Source of the DNA: Emiliania huxleyi CCMP1516
Taxonomy: Eukaryota > Haptophyta > Isochrysidales > Noelaerhabdaceae
Length of the DNA: 64,000 bases
Assembly: GCF_000372725.1 (NCBI RefSeq)
Contig: NW_005200250.1
Coordinates: 93,007 to 157,006 of the forward strand
Direction of reading: 5' to 3'
Shown here: piece after piece, positions 31,528 to 41,043 of the stretch
Layout of the letters: each line of letters begins with the position of its first letter
Numbering within the stretch: position 1 is the stretch's first letter
The notes under the pieces: generated by a model
The model's input: only the letters and a program-made list of their open reading frames with translations
Told to the model about the DNA's origin: nothing
The model's database searches: none
Position numbers and translations under genes: made by a program

Positions 31528-32144
31528 CGATCAACCCAACAATGCCCCAAAGCCCCCTCTCTGGGGGACCCCCCCTCACCCCGAGTGTCCGTGTCCTTCG
31601 CGAGTCACCGATGGGGAGCGGGGGGGGGTGCGAGATGCACAGGGGAGGCTGGGGAGGGGGGGGTCCACTCTGAAGACTGCCGACCGCGGGGGGGTTTTGT
31701 CCCACAGGGTTTTACCCTCCGCGTGAGGATCGGCGCGGCGAGGGGGTAGGTTCGAATTCGCCGCGCAACATTTCACCCCCACAGGACCCCGCCCACCCCC
31801 CCTCATGGTCCCACCTAGTACCCCAATGAGCCTTCGCACCCCCTCCTTGCGCAGTGTCCCCCACTATGTGTCGCCGTTATCGGGGCATGCTATCCTGTGT
31901 AGTCAGGGCAAGTGGGGGCGAGGCGCAGTCCCGCTGGTCTGATACTGGTGTGGTTCTGTCCCTAGTCTCGGAGGGGGGCTTGAAGCTAAGAATATTTTAT
32001 TTTTTCAGTGCACACAGCAGGAAGACTTCGGCTTCGCTACCTACTAGGGAGAAGGTAGGAATCGTCAATCGACCCTCTTCCAGTGCTCAATCAAGTGCTC
32101 ACCTCAAGCTCAAGCGAGGGAGGGCGAGACGATCGAGGGGTCCC

Positions 32145-32290
32145 GTACCACGCGGAAAAAGAAAGAAAACATCAACACAAGGGAGGGATGGGAGGACGGC
32201 ACGCCGCCACCACACAGGGATTTTAAGGAGAGGAGTGTGGTGCTAAAAAGAAAGAAAGAAAACAGACACGCCAGTGTGGTGCTAGTACCA
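32145..32290 (-). mobile_element. SINE-like family B copy
   Basis: Carries AGGGAGGGATGGGAGGACGG, CACGCCGCCACCACACAGGG and AGGAGAGGAGTGTGGTGCT, with GAAA tails on both sides (32157-32164, 32248-32259). The same blocks occur at 51115-51200 (opposite orientation) and 56385-56440. Its 3' end resembles family A. Confidence 0.55.
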
Positions 32291-32371
32291 CGCGGAATCA
32301 AAGCAAAACATTTCGGCACCTCCTGGATCCCTCCGCCCTCGCATTTTTTGCCGCAGGGGGCGGCACATTGT

Positions 32372-35300
32372 ATGCCGGGCCTCTCTCACATCGGCCGCCG
32401 CGTGGAGGTCAAGTTCTCCACCAACGGCAAGAAGAAGTTCTTTCCCGGCAAAGTCGCTTGCTTCGAGAACGGCGTGTGCAGCATCACGTTCAAAGACGGC
32501 GATGAAGCTGAAGATATGCTGGATGAGGCGAGCTGCTTTGAGCGGTGGCGCTGGATCGACCACGACTGGGTGGGCCAGCCTGTCCGGCGGTACGTCGACA
32601 GTGGCGAGGTAGTCGGCCACGCAACAGACTCGCCTGTCGATGGTCGCATTGTCGGCTGGCTCAGCGCAAATGACAATGACGGCAGAGCGTTGTGGCACGT
32701 CGAGCTTCGAGCCGACGGCGAGAGGCTGGAGGAAGACCTCGAGGAGAAGGAGGCAGCCGCGGCGATCGCAGCCGCGGCTCCGCCGGCACCAGCGCCGGCA
32801 ACGCCGGCGAAGCGCAAGGCAGCAGCTGCGCCGAAGGCAGCGTCAAGCTCGGGCGCTGCTCGCCGCAAGCAGGCGGCGGCGCCGGCGCCGGCGCCGTCGG
32901 CGAAGCGCAAAGCGGCGGAGGCGCCGCAGGTGGCGTCCAAGAGCCGCAAGCAACCGGCAGCGTCACGGGCCGCTGGGAAGCAGCCGCTTTGCGAGGAGGC
33001 TGCCGTCCCGCCTCCACCTCTGCTGCCGCCAAAGGTGGACGGAGCTGGCCGAGCGATGCGGGCACGGAAGCAGGTCGACTATGCTGCGGAGGAGGCCAAG
33101 TACGACAACGAGAGCATGGGCGCGAGCAGCGAGGAGGAGGAGGGGGGCGGGAGGGCGGTGCGCACGCGGCGGCAGAAGCAGCCGGCCTCGGAGGACGAGG
33201 ACGAGCTGTACGAGGAGAGCGAGGGTGAGGAGGAGGGCGAGGAGAGCGAGGGCGAGGAGGACGATGCCGATTCCGACGACTCGGACTACGACGGCGGTGG
33301 CGGCGGCGACGCAAGGCAGAGGCGCGGTGCGTCCAAGAGGGGCGGCAAGGGTGGAGGCAAGGGCGGAGGCAAGGGCGGCGAGGCCAAGGCGGCGGGCTCC
33401 AAGGCGGCGGGCTTGACCCAGGCGGAGCGGCACGCGAACCCTCGACGAGCTGAGAACGCGTCTCTTCACCCCTCTCCTCTGTGAGCAGGCGGAGCGGCAG
33501 GAGGAGCGCGAGGAGGTGAAGGTGCTCTGGGCCAACCCGCCGCCGCAGGCGCTCGAGCGCGCCGTGCGAGACGCCAGGCTGTCCACGCCCAGAGGTGCCG
33601 AGAGAAGCTGTTCTCACCACCGCAGGTGCTCAAGAAGGCCGAGGTGCCGGGCTACTCGGCCGAGCGCGAGAAGCGCGCTGCATGGCCACTTCTCACGTCC
33701 CTGAGCCACATTTCTTCACGCCTCCAGTGTGAACAGGCTCTCGCTGCGCGGGCACCTCATCAAGGGAGGCGTGCAGCCGTACCTCGACACGCCCTTCGAC
33801 CTCGACGTGACGCTCGGTGTCAAGCAGCAGGCGCGGAAGCTGCTGCCGCTGCTGCGGCAGGCGCTGCAAAAGGCAAGCGCGAGCCGGGCTGCTCGGGGTT
33901 GCGTGTGACGCGTCTCCTAAAGTGTGTGTGCTGTGGGCAGGCGGGCGAGGCGGGTGGTCTCCCCCCGGTGCACTTGCAGACGGTCTGCTCCGGCACCGAC
34001 GCGCCGGCGATCGCCCTGTCCATCGCCTCCAAGGCGCTCGCGGCCGAAGGCGTGCACTTGCAGGTGCGGCACGAAATGAGCTGCGAGAAGGAGCCGTTCA
34101 AGCAGGCGTACATCGCTCGCAATTTCCCGGGCGTGCCCGTCTTCAGCGACGTGGTTGAGCTGGCGGAGAGGGCGGCGGCGGGCAAGGGGCAGGCAGGCGC
34201 AGCCATGGCGACGACTAGCTTCGGCGGCGAGCGCGCGATTCCCGACGCGGCGCCGGGCGAGCTCAAGGTGCCCATCGCGACGAGCTGCAGACGTCCGTGA
34301 GGTGCACCTCTTCACGCCTCTGGCCGAGAGCAGGTCCTCATCGCGGGCACATCCTGCAAGGACTTCTCGGCGCGCAAGCGCGCGACGGGCGTCAAGCTCG
34401 ACATCGAGGCCGAGATCTAGCCGAGATCTGGCTGAGATCAAGCCGAGATCAAGCCGACTAGTCGAGATACTCATTTAGAATTGAATCGTGGGGAGAGCAT
34501 GGCGTCGATTCGTGCACAGGACGGCGGCACGTCCGGGGAGACCTTCCTGGCGACCGTCGACTACCTCTTTGCCGCCGAGCATGACCTGCTCCTCCTCGAG
34601 AATGTCATTACCGCGCCGTGGGCCAAGATGGCTGGCTACATCACGGGTCGCGCCCGGCTCGCGGACGTCTTCAGCAGCATCCAGTCGTCGGCCAAGTCGC
34701 AGGGCGCCAAGAAGGTGGACAGCACCAAGGCGGGGGTCATCGGGGAGACGCTGCTCGAGCTCGAGGACGGCGGCAGGCTCGTCGTGAGCCAGGTGCGCCC
34801 GTAGATCGGGCCATAGGCTATCACTCTGGCCAGCTCTCCGCCACCCCCCCGGCCACCTCTCCGCCACCCCTCCGGTCATCTCTTGCCCACATCTTGTGCG
34901 CAATCCCACCGTCAGGTGTTCCCACAGCATGGGCTCCGACTGGGCGCGGCACTTCGTGCGACCTTCACCAAGAAGGGCGGCGAGGTGTCCATCGATGCGG
35001 CGACCCTCGCGCCGCTCAAGCTTAAGCGCGGCGGCACCGTGGAGCTGGTCAAGCTCTGCGGCGCGCTCGGCCTCTCGCAAGACGACAAGAGCGCCACCCT
35101 GGTGTTCGAGATGCCGGTCCGGCTCACATAGCTTTGGCAGCGGAGCCGTCGGGGGCCCTATTCAGACCGACATCCGACCCTATAAGGTGCAATACCACGC
35201 CACCTTCATGGCGGTCGACACGAAGAAGTACGGCTTGCCCCAAACGCGATCCCGCAAGTACCTGCTCGCGTGGAAGGCAGGCACCTACGGCGGCCTCGAC

Positions 35301-38300
35301 GAGGCGACGGTCGCCGCGAGCTGGAAGAAGCTCGTCCAGTCGCTGGAGACGACGCTCGACCACCCGGTGGAGGCCTTCCTGCTGCCCGACTCGTCCGACC
35401 GTATCCGCCGATTCCGCGACGTGCTCCGCTCGCCCATCGCGCAGAGGCTCGCGGCGGAGCAGCTGGCAGGCGGGGTGCGAGAGACGCGCCTCTTCACGGC
35501 GCCTTCTGTGGATAGGCTCGCTGCGGAGCAGTGGGGCGGCGACCTGTACACGACGAACAGGAACGCGAACACGCGCTACTTCCTCGGCTTCCGCAACTGC
35601 ATCCACATGCTGCCCGAACGCGACCACACCAACAAATCGGTCAACGACGCGGCCGAGCTTGGCGCGAACATGGACATCAACGCTCGCCCGCTCACGCGGT
35701 GGGGGCCGCAGGCGCCGCCAAAGCTGCTCTCGCCCTACTGGATGCAGGACGTGTGCGGCTTCTGGTCGCAGCACTCGCTCGACCACGCCGAGATCAAGGC
35801 CATCAAGAACGCCGAGGCGGGGGTCGACTTGCTGCACCACAACGCGCTCGTCGACCTGTCGCAGAACCCGCATCTCTGCGACACCGTCAACAAGCCGGGC
35901 ATCACCGGGTGCCTCACGCCGGGCGGCCAGATGTACCACTTCAAGCGAGGCCGAGAGATCTCCGGCTTTGAGAAGCTTCTCCTCTCCGGCATTCCGGCCG
36001 ACCAGCTGCTCCTCGGAGGCGAGTCGGAGGTGCAGCTCTCAGACCTTGCGGGGAACGCCATGTCGCTCCCCGTGGTCTCCGCCTGCATACTTAGCGCCTT
36101 TTGCATCGCGCCACACGCCGCCGCCGCCGCCGCCACTGCCGCCAAAGATGAGGTCGGAGAGTCCTCTGCCGAAGAGGCAGAGGCGGCCCCCCCGCATCCG
36201 CCATCCGCTGCACCGGAGCCCGCGGCGGCACCAAGCGGCGCGGAGCACAAGCGCTTCAGCTTTGGGCCGTTCGTCGGTCTGGCGGGCCGTGCGCAGTGCT
36301 GCTCGGTGCTGTGCACGTGCGAGAGCTCCGGCGACGTGTCCCAGCACGGCATCTTGCGCTGCAGCTGCTGCCAGGCGACGTTGTGCGGCATGTGTGCGGC
36401 CCACGTGCAGCTCGAGAGCCACACCATGCTGCCGCTGCACCCGGAGGGTGGCCGCTTCGGTGCAGACGCGGCGGCCGGCGACGGTGACGGCGCCACGCCC
36501 GAGGAGTTCGAGGGCAGCCTGCGCCGCGCCATGCCGGATGCGCTGCAGCTCGAGGAGCCGCTCGCCGGCAGCGGCATCGGCACCGGGCCTTCACACCGAC
36601 GCGTGGCGTAGCTGAGAACCGCCTCTCCTCACTCCTGCATCCGTGAGCAGGCACCGAGCTCTTCCGGCTGCTCCGCGTCGACCGCGATCGCGACGCGGTT
36701 CGCATCAAGTACGTGTCTCACGGCGGGGAGGGCGCCGCGCCCGTGGCGACGCTCTCGGTCGCCTTTGGCCGCATGGGCGCAGCGGGCGTCGGTATCACGG
36801 CCACGCTCTACGACCTCAGCGGCGGCAAGCGCGGCTTGCTGCCGCCGGCGGCGCGGCTGGTGCTGCGCGGCGGCGGTGGCGGCGGCACCAGCAACGCGGA
36901 CGAGTGGGAGGTGTGCGAGGAGCGCGCCGCCACCCTCTCCTTCGAGCCGGAGCACGGCGACGTCTCGTCCTCGTATCGCTCTGAGATGGGCCTGCTCGAC
37001 TTCAAGGAGGAGGTCGTTGCCAACAAGATCCACGTCGGTAGTAGCGACACGCAGGCGGCCTCGCTGGTCGGCGGCACATATGTCCGCCAGCGCTGCCGCG
37101 GCACCACGGTGTTTGGCGCCCTGTGGAAGCGCGAGGCAGCGGGCGGCTCCGAGGCGATGTGGCTCTTTGTCAACCCGGACGTGGACCGCACCGGCCCCGA
37201 CCACCTTGTCTTTGGCACGACGCCGACGTACCGCGACGGCCGCGCCTTCCACGTGGCGGAGCTGCGGCTGCGGCCCAACCAGCCGGTGTTGGAGTGGCTG
37301 CACGCGCTCGGGCAGGTGTGACTTAAAGCATAACTGAAGTATCGGCTGTACCTCAGCTACACCTCGGCTACTCCTCGGGCAGGCGGCGCTCACAGATGGC
37401 AAGGTGGTCGATGCCCCGGCGACACTGCTCGAGTGGAGGCGCGCCCCGGCCGTCAAGCTGCTTGAGGAGAAAAGCGGGCTTGCGGTGGAGCAGAGGGCGG
37501 CGAGCGCGGGCCCTCCAACCTTTGTCGTGAGCGGGCTGTCGGGCGGCACGATGAGCAAGCTCCGCCAGCACGCGAGTGGAGGCCGCCTCGCTATCCTCGC
37601 CGCCGCCTCCAGCGCGGCCGAGCGTCGGCTGGCGGAGGCGCTCGCGGCGCCACTGCTGCGCTTCGGTTTCGCCCAGCTGAGCGGCGTCGCTGGCCTGGGC
37701 GAGGACGCCGCGCTGTGGGGCAAGTGCGAGGTGAGTGCGCCATGCCGCCCACCCGAGGTGTGGGACGGGCGGCGGCGCGTGTACGACACGGAGCAGTCGA
37801 ACGCGTACGAGCGGGCCATGAACGCGCGCCCGCAGGCGTGGGAGGTGCGGCTGAGCGACGAGGGGCAGGCCACGAATTGCGTCGAGGTTGCGCCGCGCGT
37901 GGAGGTGGCGGCGCACCAGGCGGCGGAGAGGCTGCTGCGCGGCCGCAACTTGGACGCGGGTGCAACGGCGGCGCTGCAGGTGGACTGGCATGTCGGCACC
38001 CGCCTCGACGCTAGCTGCGCTCGCGACTTCCCGATCCGCAGCAGCAAGGGCGACCCGCTCGCGGCGCAGCCGCCTACGGCCTTTTGGGCGGAGGACCTCT
38101 CTCTCTACCCGCGCCAGCTGGCGGTGCTGCGCTGGCTGCAGGCCATCGAGGCGGGCGAGGTCGCCTTTGACGAGCGCGACTACGCCGACGCGCAGCTGCC
38201 GGCCGTGGGCTGGCATCTGGAGGCCAAGGCGGGCATCGAGGGGCCGCTGCGAGGGGGCGTGCTCGCCGACGCGCTCGGTGCGGGCAAGACCGTCACCGTC

Positions 38301-40313
38301 ATCGCACTGGTCGCTGCAGACGCGGAGGCGGCGCGCCGCTTGCCCCTGAGCGACAGTCGGACGAGCCGCGCAACGCTCATCGTCGTCACGCCGCTGATCA
38401 TCCGCCAGTGGGAGGCGGAGATCGCCCGATTCAGCGGCGGCAAGCTGCGCACGCTGCGCATCGAGAGCGCGGCGCACCTGCAACAGCTCACGAGCCGGCA
38501 GCTGCGCGAGGCAGACGTGGTGCTCATCGTGTCGGACCTGCTCGGCTGTGCGAGCAGCGGCAAGGCGTGCGCCTTCGAAAAGGCGGCGGTTGTCAAGGCA
38601 CATGGTCGGATGTGGCGCGTCCCACTAACCATCTCTTCTGCTTGACCGTTCTACTCTACTTTAGGCGTCGGCGCTGCACACGCAGGAAGCACAGAAGGAG
38701 GCGCGGCGGGCGGAGGAGCGGCTCGAGGGGAAAAGCGTCGCGGAGAGGCAGGCCCTCGCAAAGGCGCTCGACTCGCGCAAGGACACGTACCTCGAGGTGT
38801 TAACCGAGGCGGCGGGCATCGACGCGCTGCCACCATTCCTGCATCGCCGCAACAAGAACCGCGAGGCGGGCGGGGGGGACGCGGAGACGATGATCTACGG
38901 TGTCTGGCTCTCGGCTGGCTCGCGCGACCCTTACGGCAAGGTCAAGGGGCGGCAGGAAGACCGCGAGGCGGCGGCCTACTTCTCGTACCGCTACCTCTCC
39001 GTCACGCTGCCCGCCCTGCGCGCCAAGACCTTCGCCGACAGCGACACTGGTGCCCCGAGATTGAACACCTCTGCTCTATCCCGGCTACTCTTGGCTCCAT
39101 CTCGGCTACATCTCGGCTAGGTGTGCCGATCGAGTACTTCCGCTGGCGGCGTGTAATCATCGACGAGTGCCACGAGCCGCTCTGCATGGGCTCCGATGAC
39201 GCCGACGAAAGCGCCATGTCCTCCAAGCGCTCATCGTGTGCCGTGCGCGAGCTTCTCGGCATCGCGCACCCGGACGTCGCGTCGCGCCCTCTCCTCGCGC
39301 AGCGCGGCGTCTTTGGCCTCACTGGCACGCCTCTCCTCTCCTCGCCCGCTCGCATCACCGAGCTCGCCTCCCTGTGCGCTGGGACCTACGTGACGGGCGC
39401 CTCGAACCACTGGCGCACCGTCGAGCGCGCGAGCGGCCGCGACCTCTTCCTCCGCTACCACGACGCGGTGCCCAGCCGCCTGTACAGCGCCGAGACGGTG
39501 CGCGCCGCGCAGGATTTCGTAAGGGCCGCCACCCGGCGCAACGTCGTCGAGGAGTCGGTCCCGTCCAGCACCGTCCTCGTGCCCGCGCGGCTGAAGCAAG
39601 ACTCCGAGTACGCAGCCCTGTGCGCCACGTACCCCTCCGTGCCGCTCTGCCCCGACGCCGACGCCTGCGACGACGCAAAGTGGAACCGGCTGGCGCTCGC
39701 GGCGGCGACGGCGGCCGAGCGCGGGGCGGCGCTCAAGGCGTGCGTGCAGCGTATCCACGATGCGGAGCCTCTCGCCAAGGCGGACTCGTCGTTGCGCCGG
39801 CGGGCTGGGGGCAGCTCTCTTCACGCACACACCTGTGAGCAGGTGCTCGTCTTCGCGCCGACGGACGGCATCGAGGCGGCCGCGAGCGCCGTGGCGGGGC
39901 TCGGGCTGCCGACGGATGTCGCGAGGCCGGGCGAGGGGCAGGAGCGGGCCGCGGAGCTGGTGCTCGAGTTCGACGAGCCGCCCACCGAGCTCAGCGTCGC
40001 GCAGCGCAAGTGCCGCGTGCTGCTTCTCGCGTACGACGACGGCGCGGGCCTCAACCTGCAGCACGGCTGCCACCACGTCATCCTGTACGCGCCGCTGTCG
40101 AGCCCGCCCAAGGACGGCGAGAGGGTGATCGCGGCGGTCGGCAAGGAGCAGCAGTCCATCGGGCGCGTCCGCCGCGCCGGGCAGAGCAGCCACGTGACCA
40201 TCCACCGCATCGTGCTCGAGGGCCCGGGCGGGGAAAGGACGCTGGACGGCCTGCTGCACGAGCGCAACATGGACGAGGCGCTCATCAAGAGCGCGACCAA
40301 CACGGCCGAGTGA
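32372..40313 (+). CDS. DNMT5: DNMT5-type DNA (cytosine-5) methyltransferase with SNF2-family ATPase domain
   Basis: About 15 exons, ~2,300 residues. An N-terminal Tudor-like segment (RRVEVKFSTNGKKKFFPGKV, FKDGDEAEDML) and a Lys/Ala-rich and acidic linker come first. The C5-methyltransferase follows: motif I LQTVCSGTDAPAIAL, IV LIAGTSCKDFSA with the catalytic Cys, VI LLLLENVITAPW, VIII KKYGLPQTRSRKY, X LSDLAGNAMSLPV. Next is a Cys-rich RING/zinc-binding stretch (CCSVLCTCESSG...CSCCQATLCGMCAAH) and a SNF2 motor: GVLADALGAGKTVTVIAL (Walker A), LIVVTPLIIRQWEAEI, VIIDECHEP (DECH box), GLTGTPL, LNLQHGCHHVILYAPL, QSIGRVRRAGQ. MTase-RING-SNF2 order is diagnostic of DNMT5, which uses ATP to copy CG methylation onto hemimethylated DNA. 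Many introns are introner-like; two of them are in frame. Exons: 32372-33421, 33489-33568, 33627-33684, 33737-33872, 33941-34267, 34334-34408, 34520-34792, 34916-35116, 35187-35446, 35516-36579, 36651-37315, 37383-38597, 38665-39049, 39121-39779, 39843-40313. Confidence 0.92.
33422..33488 (+). mobile_element. Introner-like intron 1 of DNMT5 (67 bp, GC-AG)
   Basis: CAGGCGGAGCGGCA occurs at 33419-33432 and again at 33486-33499, exactly one intron length apart. The 3' half reads CTGAGAACGCGTCTCTTCAC, a short spacer, then TGTGAGCAG. Splicing joins LTQ to AERQEEREEV. Confidence 0.75.
33873..33940 (+). mobile_element. Introner-like intron of DNMT5 (68 bp, GC-AG)
   Basis: Starts GCAAGCGCG after CAAAAG, ends GCTGTGGGCAG before GCGGGCGAG, with AGGC repeated at both borders. 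Contains GTGACGCGTCTCC, a variant of the shared 3' core. Confidence 0.6.
34268..34333 (+). mobile_element. Introner-like intron of DNMT5 (66 bp, GT-AG) before the catalytic motif
   Basis: AGGTGCCCATCGCG at the donor is repeated as AGGTCCTCATCGCG at the acceptor. The 3' half has GTGCACCTCTTCACGCC and GAGAGCAG. Removal creates VLIAGTSCKDFSA, the cysteine-containing motif IV. Confidence 0.75.
34409..34519 (+). other. DNMT5 intron with a CCGAGATC minisatellite (111 bp, GC-AG)
   Basis: Begins GCCGAGATCTAGCCGAGATC, continues with AGATCAAGCCG units and ends GTGCACAG. Joins KLDIE to DGGTSGETF. The same core is found in the intronic minisatellites of the kinase and glycosyltransferase genes. Confidence 0.7.
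35447..35515 (+). mobile_element. In-frame introner-like intron of DNMT5 (69 bp, GC-AG)
   Basis: AGGCTCGCGGCGGAGCAG (35445-35462) is repeated as AGGCTCGCTGCGGAGCAG (35514-35531). The insert has GAGAC-GCGCCTCTTCACGG and ends GTGGATAG. It contains no stop and its length is divisible by three, so the ORF reads through it. Removal restores IAQRLAAEQWGGDL. Confidence 0.75.
36580..36650 (+). mobile_element. Introner-like intron of DNMT5 (71 bp, GC-AG)
   Basis: GGCACCGGGCCTTC at the donor resembles GGCACCGAGCTCTTC at the acceptor. The last 40 bases (CTGAGAACCGCCTCTCCTCA, spacer, CCGTGAGCAG) align without gaps to the end of the intron at 33422-33488. Joins GSGIG to TELFRLLRVD. Confidence 0.75.
39050..39120 (+). 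other. DNMT5 intron with ATCTCGGCTAC repeats (71 bp, GT-AG)
   Basis: The last 60 bp carry degenerate 11-bp units ending CCATCTCGGCTACATCTCGG and CTAG. Splicing creates GVPIEYFRWRRVIIDECHE. Confidence 0.7.
39780..39842 (+). mobile_element. In-frame introner-like intron of DNMT5 (63 bp, GC-AG)
   Basis: Begins GCGGACTCGTCG after GCCAAG, ends CACCTGTGAGCAG. The border sequences AGGCGGACTCGTC and AGGTGCTCGTC are related. Contains GCTCTCTTCACGC. Length is divisible by three with no stop. Removal joins EPLAK to VLVFAPTDG (helicase motif IV). Confidence 0.65.
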
Positions 40314-40410
40314 GTCGGAGGAGCGGCAAACGGTGAGCGGCGCGGAACACAAGTGCAACTCTCGTGATCATAGAGCCTAGTAACTAAAGCGGTCGCGGCC
40401 CGCTCCTCCT

Positions 40411-40590
40411 GCAGCTCGGCGACAAACTGCTTGTGGCGTGCGCGAGCCTGCCGCGCCTGGTCGGCCTTCCGCGACAGCTTCTTCTCAACTCCCTCGCTGG
40501 ACACGCCCTGCAGGCTGCCCATGTCGGCGGCGACGCTTTTGCCGGAGCAGGATGGAGGAGGATGGCTACAGCAGAGGATCTAAAAGAAAA
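40411..40590 (-). pseudogene. Truncated duplicate of the first exon of the bZIP-like gene at 48.35 kb
   Basis: On the minus strand the ATG at 40522 starts MGSLQGVSSEGVEKKLSRKA and continues KQFVAELQEE, identical in protein to the gene at 48354 up to LQE; DNA identity extends about 65 bp upstream of the ATG into the leader (CAGAGGATC.. CTTTTCTTTT). Beyond LQE the sequences diverge and the ORF runs into unrelated DNA. The copy starts only about 100 bp downstream of the DNMT5 stop, in antisense. Confidence 0.8.
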
Positions 40591-40609
40591 GGGCGAGGTA
40601 TTGAGGGCG

Positions 40610-40760
40610 TGTCTGCGCCTCCCTCCCTTCACTTGGGTGCACCTTTTTCTTTCTTTCTGCGCCTCCTCCCCTCTCTCTATTTCTTGAGAGCGACGTGGAC
40701 TGTAAGGTGGAAGCCACGTTGCGGAAATCCACTTCTACCGCGAGGTCGGGCGGTTGGTCT
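40610..40760 (+). repeat. Dispersed repeat R3, copy 1
   Basis: TTGAGAGCGACGTGGACTGT, AAGGTGGAAGCCACGTTGCG and GAAATCCACTTCT match, inverted, 46545-46690, and partly 46085-46130. It lies after a TTTC tract, as in the other copies. Confidence 0.75.
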
Positions 40761-41043
40761 CCCCCGCCTTCAGCCCTGACCCGACGGGGACGCCATCACC
40801 CTCGCCCAGGGATCTACAACGCTGTCCTAAGGTCCGACAGGTTCGGCACCGGGCACCGCCTCGGTATACAAAATGCGCTGCGGGCGGACGCGGGCCGCAC
40901 ATTCTTTTTTCCCTGTCCTTCGGCAAAGGATTGCGGCGCTGTCGACTGGCTTGGGTGATCACTGCACGCCGTCGCGTCTTCAGAGCTCAATCCTGAACGA
41001 TACTGGCGATTAGATTGACCCCGCCTTGCTGCTCAGCGACAGG
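40761..41043. other. Intergenic upstream of the membrane-protein gene
   Basis: No gene or repeat recognised in these 280 bp. Confidence 0.4.

Larger units (their letters stand above)
30088..32371. other. 2.3-kb region dominated by simple and minisatellite repeats, upstream of the DNMT5 gene
   Basis: From 30590 to 30820 the plus strand is a loose CA/CGCA-rich stretch. Two large minisatellites follow (30916-31347, 31376-31527). 31530-32140 is GC-rich without a gene. 32145-32290 holds SINE-like sequences. The region could include an untranslated leader of the methyltransferase gene, but nothing proves it. Confidence 0.55.

Noticed and set aside
30450-31749. Long plus-strand ORFs of about 400 residues
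   Set aside because: They are read-throughs of the 10-bp and 11-bp minisatellites and of a CA-rich stretch, with HLASSRLISP-type repeats and no domain.
31740-31775. GGTTCGAATTCGCC resembling a tRNA B box
   Set aside because: No T-stem pairing and no upstream D or anticodon arms.
37368-38603. 411-residue minus-strand ORF opposite DNMT5
   Set aside because: Lies antisense to the SNF2 Walker A exon and shows no family features; a shadow of GC-rich codons.
39231-40358. 375-residue minus-strand ORF opposite the DNMT5 3' end
   Set aside because: Antisense shadow; the plus strand carries helicase motifs II-VI.
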